Notes under the pieces: generated by a model | What the model was told of the DNA's origin: nothing | The model's database searches: none | The model's input: only the letters and a program-made list of their open reading frames with translations | Shown here: positions 16,523 through 24,365 of the stretch, one piece after another | How positions within the stretch are numbered: the first letter of the stretch is position 1 | Layout: each line of letters begins with the position of its first letter | Made by a program: the position numbers and the translations under genes | From: Synergistales bacterium | GTDB taxonomy: Bacteria; Synergistota; Synergistia; Synergistales; Aminobacteriaceae | Length of the DNA: 31,167 nt | Assembly: GCA_025997955.1 (NCBI GenBank) | Contig: BNVH01000041.1 | Span: forward strand, 1 to 31,167 | Direction of reading: 5' to 3'

Positions 16523-17054
16523 GCCAAGCGCTAAACTGATAACCGGTGTGCTATACCCTGCTACTGTTGATTTTGATTGGTTTGGGTGGGTGGTGAGCGA
16601 ACTTGAGGCTTTGTGGGGAGTAGCCGAGATAATAAGCGACTCCGTGCCGTTCAATCATACTGACTACTATCACGAGATAGCGAGTTCACTCTTGCGCCGG
16701 TTCATATGTTTTGGCGGTATGAGGGGCGCGGGGGGCTTGGTGGATTGGAAGAAAGAGGCCATAGCTATAGAAGCCAAGAGCAGAAGCCCCCGCGTTGTCA
16801 ATATCGACCCAGGTTACATCGATGGCGCGCGCCTCGTGCTTGCTTCGACAAAAGACCACGCGCACCGCGTGTACGTGCGGGACGGGATTTTCGCCGAGGT
16901 GACCATGAGATACAGAAATAAAAAATGGGCGCATTTTGACTATACTTTCCCGGATTTTGCTAGCGGAGTTTACGACCCGTTTTTGACGGAAGCGAGACGC
17001 CTTTGGATGAAAGAGCATAATGTGAACGTAATACCACCTCAAAAGATAGTATAA
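16515..17054 (+). CDS. DUF4416 family protein
   Basis: The 179-residue protein fits the DUF4416 family. The N-terminus reads AKLITGVLYPATVDFDW, followed by the pattern F.HTDYYHEIA (about 46-55). Later come VNIDPGYIDGARLVLASTKDHAHRVY and a closing TFPDFASG.Y region. Families of this type occur in several anaerobic phyla, and no biochemical function is known to me. It is the last gene of the housekeeping cluster; its start overlaps the 328-residue gene. A 310-bp AT-rich gap follows, before the sugar operon. Confidence 0.8.
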   Translation: MREPSAKLITGVLYPATVDFDWFGWVVSELEALWGVAEIISDSVPFNHTDYYHEIASSLLRRFICFGGMRGAGGLVDWKKEAIAIEAKSRSPRVVNIDPGYIDGARLVLASTKDHAHRVYVRDGIFAEVTMRYRNKKWAHFDYTFPDFASGVYDPFLTEARRLWMKEHNVNVIPPQKIV

Positions 17055-17112
17055 AAGAAGCCACTTTTTACAGGTGGTTAAGGGAAATTTGGCTGTCAAA
17101 AAACAAACAATC

Positions 17113-17140
17113 ACTATCAAAAAGTGTACTTTTTGATAGT
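17113..17140. promoter_or_regulatory. Distal palindromic operator candidate
   Basis: Arms ACTATCAAAAAGT and ACTTTTTGATAGT are perfect 13-mers around a central GT. The element is the exact reverse complement of the copy at 17247-17274 (central AC), 134 bp away centre to centre. A T-run (CGATTTTTTT) follows, so an alternative or additional role as terminator of the upstream cluster is possible. Confidence 0.7.
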
Positions 17141-17159
17141 CGATTTTTTTACTAAAAAC

Positions 17160-17174
17160 ATGCAATATTTGCAT
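17160..17174. promoter_or_regulatory. 15-bp palindrome, possible second binding site
   Basis: Arms ATGCAA and TTGCAT flank TAT. It lies between the two 28-bp palindromes and is unlike them, so it may bind a different regulator. It is short enough that chance in AT-rich DNA is possible. Confidence 0.4.
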
Positions 17175-17246
17175 AGTCTTAGCAAAGAATATCAAATTCA
17201 GCAACAAATATCAACCAAAATCTTATATTTTGTGAACTTTAGCGGA

Positions 17247-17274
17247 ACTATCAAAAAGTACACTTTTTGATAGT
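17247..17274. promoter_or_regulatory. Proximal palindromic operator candidate overlapping the -35 region
   Basis: This is the same 13+2+13 palindrome as at 17113-17140, with central AC. It ends 20 bases before the TATAAT box at 17295-17300, so a bound protein would cover the -35 region of the predicted promoter. This geometry fits repression. Confidence 0.75.
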
Positions 17275-17291
17275 GAAAGTTCTTATCATTT

Positions 17292-17300
17292 TGTTATAAT
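17292..17300 (+). promoter_or_regulatory. Extended -10 promoter for the sugar operon
   Basis: TGTTATAAT is a perfect extended -10 (TGnTATAAT). No good -35 hexamer lies 16-18 bases upstream, which is normal for extended -10 promoters. Transcription would start near 17307, giving a leader of about 58 bases before the binding-protein ATG. Confidence 0.7.
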
Positions 17301-17364
17301 ACAACACGTCTTGTTTAATAGGGTTCCATTCACAAAAAACTTTTTTCGACGGAGGTTTTATGTA

Positions 17365-18288
17365 ATGAGAAAGCTGTTGGCGGTAGTGATGGTTCTTGCT
17401 CTCGTGTTGTGTATGGTGGCCGGAAGCGCTTTTGCAAGCGTTGAAAAGCCTAAGGTCGGAATTACTGTCATGGTCATGAACAACCCGTTTTTTGTCGCAA
17501 TGGTCGATGCGGTCAGAGATGAAGTGACAAAACTCGGCGGCGAACTCCTCGTGGTCGATGGCAACATGGACGTACAGAAACAGACTGCCGGAGTTGAGGA
17601 CATGCTCCGTCAGAAGATAGACTTTTTACTTTTCAACCCCGTAGACAGCGATGCGGGCGAGGCTTCCGTGAAGATGGCAAAAGCCGCGGGCATCCCGGTA
17701 ATCTGCCTCGACGCTGACTCCAAAGGCCCTCGCGATATGTTCATCGTTTCCGACAACACGCTAGCCGGAGAGCTTTGCGGCCAATACACCGCCGAGCGTC
17801 TCAAGGGTAAAGGCAATGTGGTCATCATCAACGGTAACCCTGTTTCTTCAACGCGCATGAGATATGAAGGCGCAAAGAAGGTTCTCGCTGGATATCCCGA
17901 CATCAAGATAGTTTCCGAGCAAAACGGCGAAGGTCTTCTTGAGCGCGGCATGGCCGTTATGGAGAACATCCTTCAGGCGCAGCCGAAGATCGACGCCGTC
18001 ATTGGCATAAACGACCCGATGGGACTCGGCGCGCTTAATGCTATCGAAGCGGCAGGCCGTGAGAAAGAGATGTTCGTCTGCGGCGTCGATGGTTCACCCG
18101 ACGCGCTGGCCGCTATTATCGCCGGCAATGGATTCGCCATGAGCGCGGCTCAGGAACCCGCTAGGGTTGGCCGCATGGGCGTCGAGTACGGCATGAAATT
18201 CCTCAAGGGTGAAAAAATCGACAAAACCGAGATTTTCGTTCCCGTTAAGACCGTCACGGCCGAAAACGCGAAAGAATTCCACTGGTAG
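17365..18288 (+). CDS. rbsB: Sugar ABC transporter, periplasmic binding protein (ribose type)
   Basis: This is a type I periplasmic binding protein that captures a sugar and delivers it to the importer. In the 307-residue product, residues 1-23 form a signal peptide ending SAFA. The Peripla_BP_4 fold follows: KVGITVMVMNNPFF, DFLLFNPVDSDAG, CLDADSKGP, INGNPVSSTRMRYEGAKKV and CGVDGSPDALAAI. There is no lipobox cysteine in the right place (Cys16 lies inside the signal core), so a soluble protein is more likely than a lipoprotein. ATG 17365 follows GGAGG by 8 bases. The gene is first in its operon and is followed by a strong hairpin, as often for binding proteins needed in excess. The ligand is not deducible; the rbsB symbol marks the family only. 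Confidence 0.9.
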   Translation: MRKLLAVVMVLALVLCMVAGSAFASVEKPKVGITVMVMNNPFFVAMVDAVRDEVTKLGGELLVVDGNMDVQKQTAGVEDMLRQKIDFLLFNPVDSDAGEASVKMAKAAGIPVICLDADSKGPRDMFIVSDNTLAGELCGQYTAERLKGKGNVVIINGNPVSSTRMRYEGAKKVLAGYPDIKIVSEQNGEGLLERGMAVMENILQAQPKIDAVIGINDPMGLGALNAIEAAGREKEMFVCGVDGSPDALAAIIAGNGFAMSAAQEPARVGRMGVEYGMKFLKGEKIDKTEIFVPVKTVTAENAKEFHW

Positions 18289-18320
18289 GTCTAAAGATAA
18301 TTAAATAGCGGGACATCGTC

Positions 18321-18357
18321 CCAAAAAAGCCCGCTCCCAGAAAGCGGGCTTTTTTGG
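18321..18357 (+). terminator. Intrinsic hairpin after the binding-protein gene
   Basis: A 15-bp perfect stem (CCAAAAAAGCCCGCT / AGCGGGCTTTTTTGG) with a 7-base loop carries T6 in its right arm. Placed between the binding protein and the first permease, it probably terminates part of the transcripts and protects the 5' message, so the binding protein is made in excess. Confidence 0.85.
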
Positions 18358-18418
18358 CATTTTGGGAAATAATCCCGCCGCCTTATCAAAATGTCCTAAA
18401 GAAGGAGTTGCTTGCTTC

Positions 18419-19414
18419 ATGTCCGATGACGTGCGGGAAATGGGCGGAATTCGTAGACTTTGGCTTTCGCCGAGAGTTCAATTCTACAAACCTGAAATTT
18501 TCGCTACAGCGGCTCTCGTCGCTCTCGTCCTGTTCCTTTCTCTTTATCCAAAGACTACAGAATCGTTTATCAACACCGGAAATTTCATGAACGTGACGCG
18601 TCAGGTCTCAATGAACGGCATCATCGCTTGCGGAATGACCTTTGCCATATTGATGGGTGGCATTGATCTGTCGGTCGGTTCGGTCGTCGCGGTTGCCGGG
18701 ATGATAGCCGGAGACTGCATGATGCGCGTGGGGCTGTCCGTCCCAGTTTCGATAATCATAGCTATTCTCGGAGGCTCGCTTTTCGGCGTCTTCAACGGAG
18801 TGATAGCCGCGTATACCAACGTTCCGCCCTTCATAGCGACGCTTGGCTCAATGTCGATAGCCCGTGGTCTGGCATTGCTTTTTCGCGCGGGCTACGCTAT
18901 CTCGGATCTGCCGGAGACCTTCAACATCTTGGGCCAGGGACAGATATTCGCCATCCCTTACGCCACGATAATCCTCGTCGTGATGATATTGTTCTCGTGG
19001 TTTTTGCTGCACAAGACGATATTCGGTCGATGTGTCTTCGCGCTCGGCTGGAGCCGCGAGACTTTGCGGCTCTCCGGCATAAACATTAAATGGGTCAAAG
19101 TGCGAATTTTCACTTTCGTGGGATTTTGTTCGGCCTTGGCCGGAGTGCTGATGGCCTCGCGCGTCGGTTCCGCGCAGCCTATGGTCGGCGCTGGGTGGGA
19201 AATGGACGCGATAGCGGCGGTCGTCATCGGCGGAGGCAATATAGCCGGAGGACGCGCCACCATGGTCGGTACGATAATCGGAGCGTTTTTACTGGGTTTT
19301 CTCAGCAACGGCCTGAATCTTATGGGCGTCTCCCCTTATCTGCAAAACATCTTCAAGGGAATTGTCATTCTGGTTGCCGTGTTCCTCAGGAGCGGCTGGA
19401 GCGAAAAGAGGTAA
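18419..19414 (+). CDS. rbsC: Sugar ABC transporter permease 1 (RbsC family)
   Basis: This integral membrane permease has 331 residues and about eight to ten hydrophobic helices. The BPD_transp_2 family signature is clear: QVSMNGIIACGMTFAILMGGIDLSVGSVVA (about residues 60-90). A cytoplasmic loop reads GRCVFALGWSRETLRLSGIN (coupling to the ATPase), and AIAAVVIGGGNIAGGRA follows. ATG 18419 follows AAGGAG by 11 bases; earlier in-frame starts overlap the hairpin. The stop is 5 bases before the chosen ATPase start. It shares the family signature with the second permease at 20940-21938, suggesting a heterodimeric channel. Confidence 0.92.
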   Translation: MSDDVREMGGIRRLWLSPRVQFYKPEIFATAALVALVLFLSLYPKTTESFINTGNFMNVTRQVSMNGIIACGMTFAILMGGIDLSVGSVVAVAGMIAGDCMMRVGLSVPVSIIIAILGGSLFGVFNGVIAAYTNVPPFIATLGSMSIARGLALLFRAGYAISDLPETFNILGQGQIFAIPYATIILVVMILFSWFLLHKTIFGRCVFALGWSRETLRLSGINIKWVKVRIFTFVGFCSALAGVLMASRVGSAQPMVGAGWEMDAIAAVVIGGGNIAGGRATMVGTIIGAFLLGFLSNGLNLMGVSPYLQNIFKGIVILVAVFLRSGWSEKR

Positions 19415-19419
19415 TGCCA

Positions 19420-20943
19420 ATGTCTGATGAGACGAAAAACTCGGGCAACATTCTTGAGATGAAGGCCATCTCGAAATTTTTCTTCGGCAACAGGGCGTTG
19501 GAGAATGTTCACCTCGAAATCAAATACGGCGAGGTCCACGCCCTTATCGGCGAAAATGGCGCCGGCAAATCGACGCTGATGAAAATTCTCTCCGGGGCTT
19601 ACGAGAAGGACTCGGGTGAAATCATATTCGAGGGCAACAAAGTCGAAATTTCCACGCCGCAGGATTCTCAAAAACTCGGCGTCAGCATCATATATCAGGA
19701 GTTCAACCTGATACGCGGCATGAGCGTTTCCGAAAACATGTTCCTTGGCCGCGAACCGTGCAACGCTCTGGGGCTTATTGATTCAAGAAAGCGCAATTCA
19801 GATACTCAAATATGGCTCGACAAGGTATCGGTAAAATTCAAACCGACCGACTTAGTGCAGGATCTGAGCTCAGCTCAGGCGCAGTTTGTCGCCATAGCGT
19901 CCGCGCTCTCCAAGGGCGCGCGCCTGATAGTTATGGACGAGCCGACGGCCAGTCTCACGAACAAGGAGACGGAGACGCTCTTCAAATTGATAGCCGACCT
20001 CAAGGAACAGGGTATCGCCATAATTTTCATATCGCATCACTTAGATGAAATATTTGAAATCTGCGACAGCGTGACGGTGTTGCGCGACGGGCTTTACGTC
20101 GACACTCGCCCTATAGCGGATATAGACAAGGAAACGCTGATTCGCATGATGGTGGGCCGCGAACTGTCGAAGGAATTCCCCCCTCGGCTCACCACTCCGG
20201 GAGAATCTGTCCTGAACGTCAGCGGAATGTCGCGTAGAGGCGTTCTGAAGAATATCGATTTCACGCTTCGCAAGGGAGAAATTTTGGGGATTTACGGTCT
20301 CGTCGGCTCCGGCAGGACGGAGATGGTCCGCGCGCTTTACGGCGCGGATAGACGCGATAGAGGCGCTGGGCTATTGTTGTACGGGAAACCTATAGACATA
20401 CGCTCCCCGCGTGAAGGCATCTCGCGAGGGCTTGGCTTTTTGCCCGAAGAGCGCAAACAGCAAGGCGTCATCCTGGGGATGTCGGTGGCAAATAACGTAA
20501 CGCTCGCGGCAATGGAAAAAATAACGCGCCATGCTGTATTGAACGAAAAAGAAGAATTAGAGCAGACCGAAAAATTCGTCCGTAGCCTCAATATCAAGAC
20601 GCCGTCGGTCCACACGGTGGTGCAGACTTTGAGCGGAGGCAACCAGCAGAAGGTCGTCGTGGCAAAATGCATCTTCACCGACGCCTCCGTACTAATCTTC
20701 GATGAACCGACGCGCGGCATAGACGTAGGCGCTAAATACGAGATATACCTGCTGATGAACGAACTGACACAGCTCGGTAAATCCATAATTATGATCTCGT
20801 CCGATCTGCCCGAGATAATCGGGATGAGCGACCGGGTACTCGTGATGTGGGAGGGACGGCTGACTGGAGAATTCGACAAAGCAAAAGCCCCGTTGGAACA
20901 GGAGAGCATCATGAAAGCGGCGGCGGGGGAGGTTGCGGCATGA
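19420..20943 (+). CDS. rbsA: Sugar ABC transporter, double ATP-binding protein (RbsA type)
   Basis: This cytoplasmic protein energises the importer and has two ABC domains in one 507-residue chain. Domain 1 has Walker A GENGAGKST (44-52), an unusual signature LSSAQAQ in place of LSIGQ/LSGGQ, and Walker B LIVMDEPTASL. Domain 2 has the degenerate Walker A GLVGSGRTE typical of RbsA, a good signature LSGGNQQ, and Walker B LIFDEPTRGIDVG. Degeneracy of one site is normal for the family; the weak signature in domain 1 is additional. ATG 19420 follows AGAGG by 8 bases; ATG 19414, which overlaps the permease stop, is an alternative. The stop overlaps the second permease (ATGA). Confidence 0.94.
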   Translation: MSDETKNSGNILEMKAISKFFFGNRALENVHLEIKYGEVHALIGENGAGKSTLMKILSGAYEKDSGEIIFEGNKVEISTPQDSQKLGVSIIYQEFNLIRGMSVSENMFLGREPCNALGLIDSRKRNSDTQIWLDKVSVKFKPTDLVQDLSSAQAQFVAIASALSKGARLIVMDEPTASLTNKETETLFKLIADLKEQGIAIIFISHHLDEIFEICDSVTVLRDGLYVDTRPIADIDKETLIRMMVGRELSKEFPPRLTTPGESVLNVSGMSRRGVLKNIDFTLRKGEILGIYGLVGSGRTEMVRALYGADRRDRGAGLLLYGKPIDIRSPREGISRGLGFLPEERKQQGVILGMSVANNVTLAAMEKITRHAVLNEKEELEQTEKFVRSLNIKTPSVHTVVQTLSGGNQQKVVVAKCIFTDASVLIFDEPTRGIDVGAKYEIYLLMNELTQLGKSIIMISSDLPEIIGMSDRVLVMWEGRLTGEFDKAKAPLEQESIMKAAAGEVAA

Positions 20944-21938
20944 ACCTGAGCTTGAAAAAATTCAGATATTACACGCCAGAGTTCTTTGCTCTTATAGCGC
21001 TATGCGTGCTCTGCGCCCTTCTCGAATGGTACAGCGTAGCCGTCTTCGAAAAAAATTTCGTGAGCTACGATAACCTCGTAATCAACGTGGCCCGTCAGGT
21101 GTCGCTCAACGCTATAATAGCCTGCGGAATGGCGTTCGCAATCCTATCGGGAGGCATTGATCTCTCCGTAGGCGCAATTGTCGCGTTTTCCGGCGTCATA
21201 ACGGCGTCGCTCGTCAAAAACCATCCAGTAGCGCCCGGCTGGACGGGCTACGGCGTCGCCATCGCAGCCGGTATAGCGATAGGCTTGCTTTGTGGGCTCG
21301 CCAACGGTCTCATCGTGGCGTACACGAAGATACCGCCATTTGTCGCTACGTTTGCCACAATGTCGGTGGCGCGCGGTTCCGCGTATGTCTTCACGAACGG
21401 GACGCCGATATCGGGTCTGCCGGCTGCTTTCAACGAGGTTGGAAAGGGTTATTGGAACGTTTCAGCAGCTTTGCGCGTTCCCATACCGGTCATACTGTGC
21501 TTGGTCGTGTTCGTATTTTGTTGGTTTCTGCTCGTCAGGACGCGTTTTGGACGATACGCTTGCGCCATCGGCAATAACGTAGACACGGTGCGTCTGGCGG
21601 GGATAAACGTCCGCAAGATCTACATCCAGATATACATGCTGGTCGGCTTCGTATCCGGCATATCTGGTGTGGCTCAGTGCGGAAGATTAGCGTCAGGTCA
21701 GCCGACAGCCGGCATCAACTGGGAGCTCGACGCCATAGCGTCGGTAGTGATAGGAGGCGGCAACATCGCGGGCGGTAGGGTTACGATATTCGGCACGCTG
21801 ATAGGGGCTTTAATAATAGGCGTAATAAATACCGGCCTGAATATGCTCGGGATGCTCTACTACAATCAGCTGATTGTGAAGGGCTTCGTCGTCATCATAG
21901 CGGTGCTGCTCCGCAGCGGTTTGAACAGGGAGAGTTAG
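20940..21938 (+). CDS. Sugar ABC transporter permease 2 (RbsC family)
   Basis: This second RbsC-type permease has 332 residues, with multiple membrane helices. It has the signature QVSLNAIIACGMAFAILSGGIDLSVGAIVA, the IPPFVATFATMSVARG loop and AIASVVIGGGNIAGGR. ATG 20940 overlaps the ATPase TGA and has GGGGAGG 7 bases upstream. Compared with permease 1 it has the same architecture but diverged helices, so the two probably form a heterodimer rather than being redundant homodimers. Two-permease systems of this family are known (for example LsrC/LsrD and YtfT/YjfF). Here the two permease genes flank the ATPase gene. Confidence 0.92.
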   Translation: MNLSLKKFRYYTPEFFALIALCVLCALLEWYSVAVFEKNFVSYDNLVINVARQVSLNAIIACGMAFAILSGGIDLSVGAIVAFSGVITASLVKNHPVAPGWTGYGVAIAAGIAIGLLCGLANGLIVAYTKIPPFVATFATMSVARGSAYVFTNGTPISGLPAAFNEVGKGYWNVSAALRVPIPVILCLVVFVFCWFLLVRTRFGRYACAIGNNVDTVRLAGINVRKIYIQIYMLVGFVSGISGVAQCGRLASGQPTAGINWELDAIASVVIGGGNIAGGRVTIFGTLIGALIIGVINTGLNMLGMLYYNQLIVKGFVVIIAVLLRSGLNRES

Positions 21939-22000
21939 AAGCGCACATTTATTAAAGTTTCAAATTGTCGTTAAAATCTTGCGTGAGGGAGTCGATTTAT

Positions 22001-24184
22001 ATGTTGGGTTGGAGAAACATCAGGATGAGGGGCAAGTTGCTTTTTGGGTTCGGGACGCTTTTGGTCGTGTTCGCGGTAGCTATCGGTTTAGCCTGGATAG
22101 ATATAGACATCGTGATGGAACACAGCGTCTTTGTAGGCAATGCCGTGGTGGCGTCAGTAAAGGATAGCGCTAATCTCGAACGTGAATTTTACGAATCCGC
22201 CATAATCGTGCAAAATTTGGAGCGCGAGGAAACCGCCGAAGCCATAGCCGCCACGAAAGCAAAAATACTTCTTCTCAAAAAGGGTTTCGACGAAATGAGG
22301 GCTCTCAGAGTGTCTCAGCCGGATCTCCAGGCGCCCAAATATTGGATAGACGTCCTATCTCCTTTGTGCAAAAGCTATGACGAAAGCGTAAACAGAACTT
22401 ACGCGGTCATAGAAAACAAGAATAAACTATACGCCACGATGGGCAAAGCGGGGCTGAGCGTTACGAGCGCGGCGATAGACGTGGTAGCGATATACCCTGA
22501 TTTCATTAAAGGAGAGGCTCAGAATAACAGCGACGCAGCGCGGATTTCGGATATCGCGGACAGATGGGAATTGGCGGACGGCATACTTTCCGGGGTACTG
22601 GACGCGCGGCGCGTAATGCAGAAGGCCATGATGGATCGCGACGCCGTTACAATGAATAAAGTGTTGCCGGATGTCGAGAAAATCCAGGACTACGCCAAAA
22701 GACAGCTGGAGGCAACAAGTAACCCGGAGCGTAAAAGAGTTGCGCAGCAGCTTGTTGACGATCTTGACATATATCACGACGCGATTAAAAACATTGCGAA
22801 GGCTATTGAAGATCTCAACAAAGAGGAGAAGATTCGCGACGGTCTTATAGCCACTCTCTCCGAGGAAACCACAATCGCTACAACGATGGCCGTATCTCGC
22901 ATCGAAGATATGACCGCGCAGAGCGCCATCAGCCTAGGAGGCTCGATCAAATTACTGTTAATCTCCGCCCTTGTCGCCATAGTGCTCGGCGTCGTCATAG
23001 CGCTCTTCATAGCGAGAGGCATAACGGGACCCTTGGGTCGTATAGTCGGTCTCGCGGAGCGCGCCGAGCACGGCGACCTCACTATAGAGCAGGAAGATTT
23101 TGGCTACGAGGGCAGGGACGAGATGGGACAGCTTGTAAACGCGCTCTCTAAGATGGTCAAAGCTCAGGAGATAGCTATGCAGGATATAGTGGGCGTGGCT
23201 AGCGACCTCACCGAGGAGTCGCACGAACTCTCCGAGATAGCAGAGCAGTCCAACGCCTCTATGGAGGAGATAAAAGCCTCTATCGACCAAGTTTCAACCC
23301 TGAGTGAAAGCAATGGCGCGGCTCTTGAGGAGTGCAACGCTGGCGTTGAGGAGATGAGCGCCGGAGCCGACACCGTGGCGAGGTCGGCAACTGATAGCGC
23401 GGAGTTCCTGTCTAATACCACAAATGTATCGGCCAACGCGGTTTCAACCGTCGATAAAGTAATAAAAGGTATGCGCGACGTAGCGGCAAACGCTGGCGAG
23501 GTCGCGGAGAAAACGCAACAGCTCGCGGCGTCCGTCGAAAACGTCAGCGGTTTCGTATCCGTCATAACAGGTATAGCCGACCAGACAAACTTGCTAGCGC
23601 TGAACGCCGCCATAGAAGCGGCAAGAGCCGGCGATGTGGGACGCGGCTTCGCTGTGGTGGCGGAAGAGGTCAGGAAATTAGCAGAGGAGTCGGCCAAGGC
23701 CGCGCAAAACGTAAACGGCATAATCGGAGGTCTCCAAAGCGGCGCTCACGATAGCATGTCAGCCGTGACTGAGGCGGGGAGAATACTCACAGCGACTCTC
23801 ACTCAGGCCGAGGACGCTCAAAAAGGCCTTGGCGAAGCGATGGGCTCCATCAACAAAGCCAACGACTCCATCCAAAGCATTGCGGCGGTAGCCGAAGAGC
23901 AAGCCGCGTCAAGCAAGGAAGTAGCGACTGGCATAGACAACGCCACGCGCTCCACGATGGAGATGGTCGGCACCGTGTCCAACATCAGAAGCGCGGCTGA
24001 TACCACAGCGCAGGCCGCGCAGGGCGTGGCTGAAAAAGCCGAGACCATTCAGTCGCACGTCGATACCTTGACGGAGGTGGTGGGTCGTTTCAAGCTTAAC
24101 CAAAACAAAGACGCGAAGCCACAGGCGCAGACCGCTAAGAGCGCCCCCGCAAAGGCCATTGAGAAGCCGGTGAAGCGCTTGTAA
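22001..24184 (+). CDS. Methyl-accepting chemotaxis protein
   Basis: This transmembrane chemoreceptor (727 residues) signals to CheA/CheW. TM1 spans about 12-33, followed by a long all-helical periplasmic sensor of about 285 residues. TM2 is about 317-340, and HAMP follows from about 340 (ITGPLGRIVGLAERAEHGDL). The cytoplasmic coiled coil has the conserved hairpin tip DQTNLLALNAAIEAARAG (around residue 527) and GRGFAVVAEEVRKLAEES. No C-terminal CheR-tethering pentapeptide is seen. ATG 22001 follows GAGGGA by 10 bases; TTG 21965 is an unsupported alternative. It lies 62 bases after permease 2 with no terminator between, so it is probably co-transcribed with the importer. It may sense the imported sugar, directly or through the binding protein. 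Confidence 0.93.
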   Translation: MLGWRNIRMRGKLLFGFGTLLVVFAVAIGLAWIDIDIVMEHSVFVGNAVVASVKDSANLEREFYESAIIVQNLEREETAEAIAATKAKILLLKKGFDEMRALRVSQPDLQAPKYWIDVLSPLCKSYDESVNRTYAVIENKNKLYATMGKAGLSVTSAAIDVVAIYPDFIKGEAQNNSDAARISDIADRWELADGILSGVLDARRVMQKAMMDRDAVTMNKVLPDVEKIQDYAKRQLEATSNPERKRVAQQLVDDLDIYHDAIKNIAKAIEDLNKEEKIRDGLIATLSEETTIATTMAVSRIEDMTAQSAISLGGSIKLLLISALVAIVLGVVIALFIARGITGPLGRIVGLAERAEHGDLTIEQEDFGYEGRDEMGQLVNALSKMVKAQEIAMQDIVGVASDLTEESHELSEIAEQSNASMEEIKASIDQVSTLSESNGAALEECNAGVEEMSAGADTVARSATDSAEFLSNTTNVSANAVSTVDKVIKGMRDVAANAGEVAEKTQQLAASVENVSGFVSVITGIADQTNLLALNAAIEAARAGDVGRGFAVVAEEVRKLAEESAKAAQNVNGIIGGLQSGAHDSMSAVTEAGRILTATLTQAEDAQKGLGEAMGSINKANDSIQSIAAVAEEQAASSKEVATGIDNATRSTMEMVGTVSNIRSAADTTAQAAQGVAEKAETIQSHVDTLTEVVGRFKLNQNKDAKPQAQTAKSAPAKAIEKPVKRL

Positions 24185-24207
24185 CAAGAGGATACGAGCA
24201 AGACGAT

Positions 24208-24242
24208 AAAAACACCCCGCGCTTTTTGCGCGGGGTGTTTTT
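24208..24242 (+). terminator. Intrinsic terminator after the chemoreceptor gene
   Basis: A 15-bp perfect stem with a TTTTT loop (core ACACCCCGCGC / GCGCGGGGTGT), with A-run and T-run in the outer arms, sits 24 bases after the stop. It ends the transporter-chemoreceptor transcript. Confidence 0.92.
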
Positions 24243-24273
24243 ATTCATTGAATTTTCAGACAATGTATATTAG

Positions 24274-24279
24274 TATAAT
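24274..24279 (+). promoter_or_regulatory. Possible -10 box for the catabolic genes
   Basis: TATAAT lies in AT-rich DNA between the terminator and the kinase gene. The only TTGAAT-like -35 is 20 bases upstream, which is too far, and there is no TG extension. Plausible by position, weak by sequence. Confidence 0.4.
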
Positions 24280-24365
24280 TACTTAGTAGTGTATTACCAA
24301 TAAAATCTTGTGATACGAAGAAAGATTAGATTTGCGTTCGACGGGTTGTTTAGGGGGTGACGGAC

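Larger units (their letters stand above)
17055..17364. promoter_or_regulatory. 310-bp AT-rich control region of the sugar operon
   Basis: No gene is supported here. The stretch contains two 28-bp palindromes (17113-17140 and 17247-17274), a 15-bp palindrome (17160-17174) and the motif AATATCAA repeated directly at 17188-17195 and 17207-17214. It also has an extended -10 element at 17292-17300 and an SD GGAGG at 17352-17356. It is visibly richer in A+T than the coding DNA on either side. Confidence 0.8.

Noticed and set aside
17058..17081. Terminator after the DUF4416 gene (CCAC ... GTGG)
   Set aside because: Only a 4-bp stem with a long loop and no T-run; the palindrome at 17113-17140 followed by T7 is the better candidate.
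17113..17274. CRISPR-like or insertion-sequence reading of the two 28-bp palindromes
   Set aside because: Only two copies, no spacers of equal length, no transposase or cas gene between or beside them; operator pair fits better.
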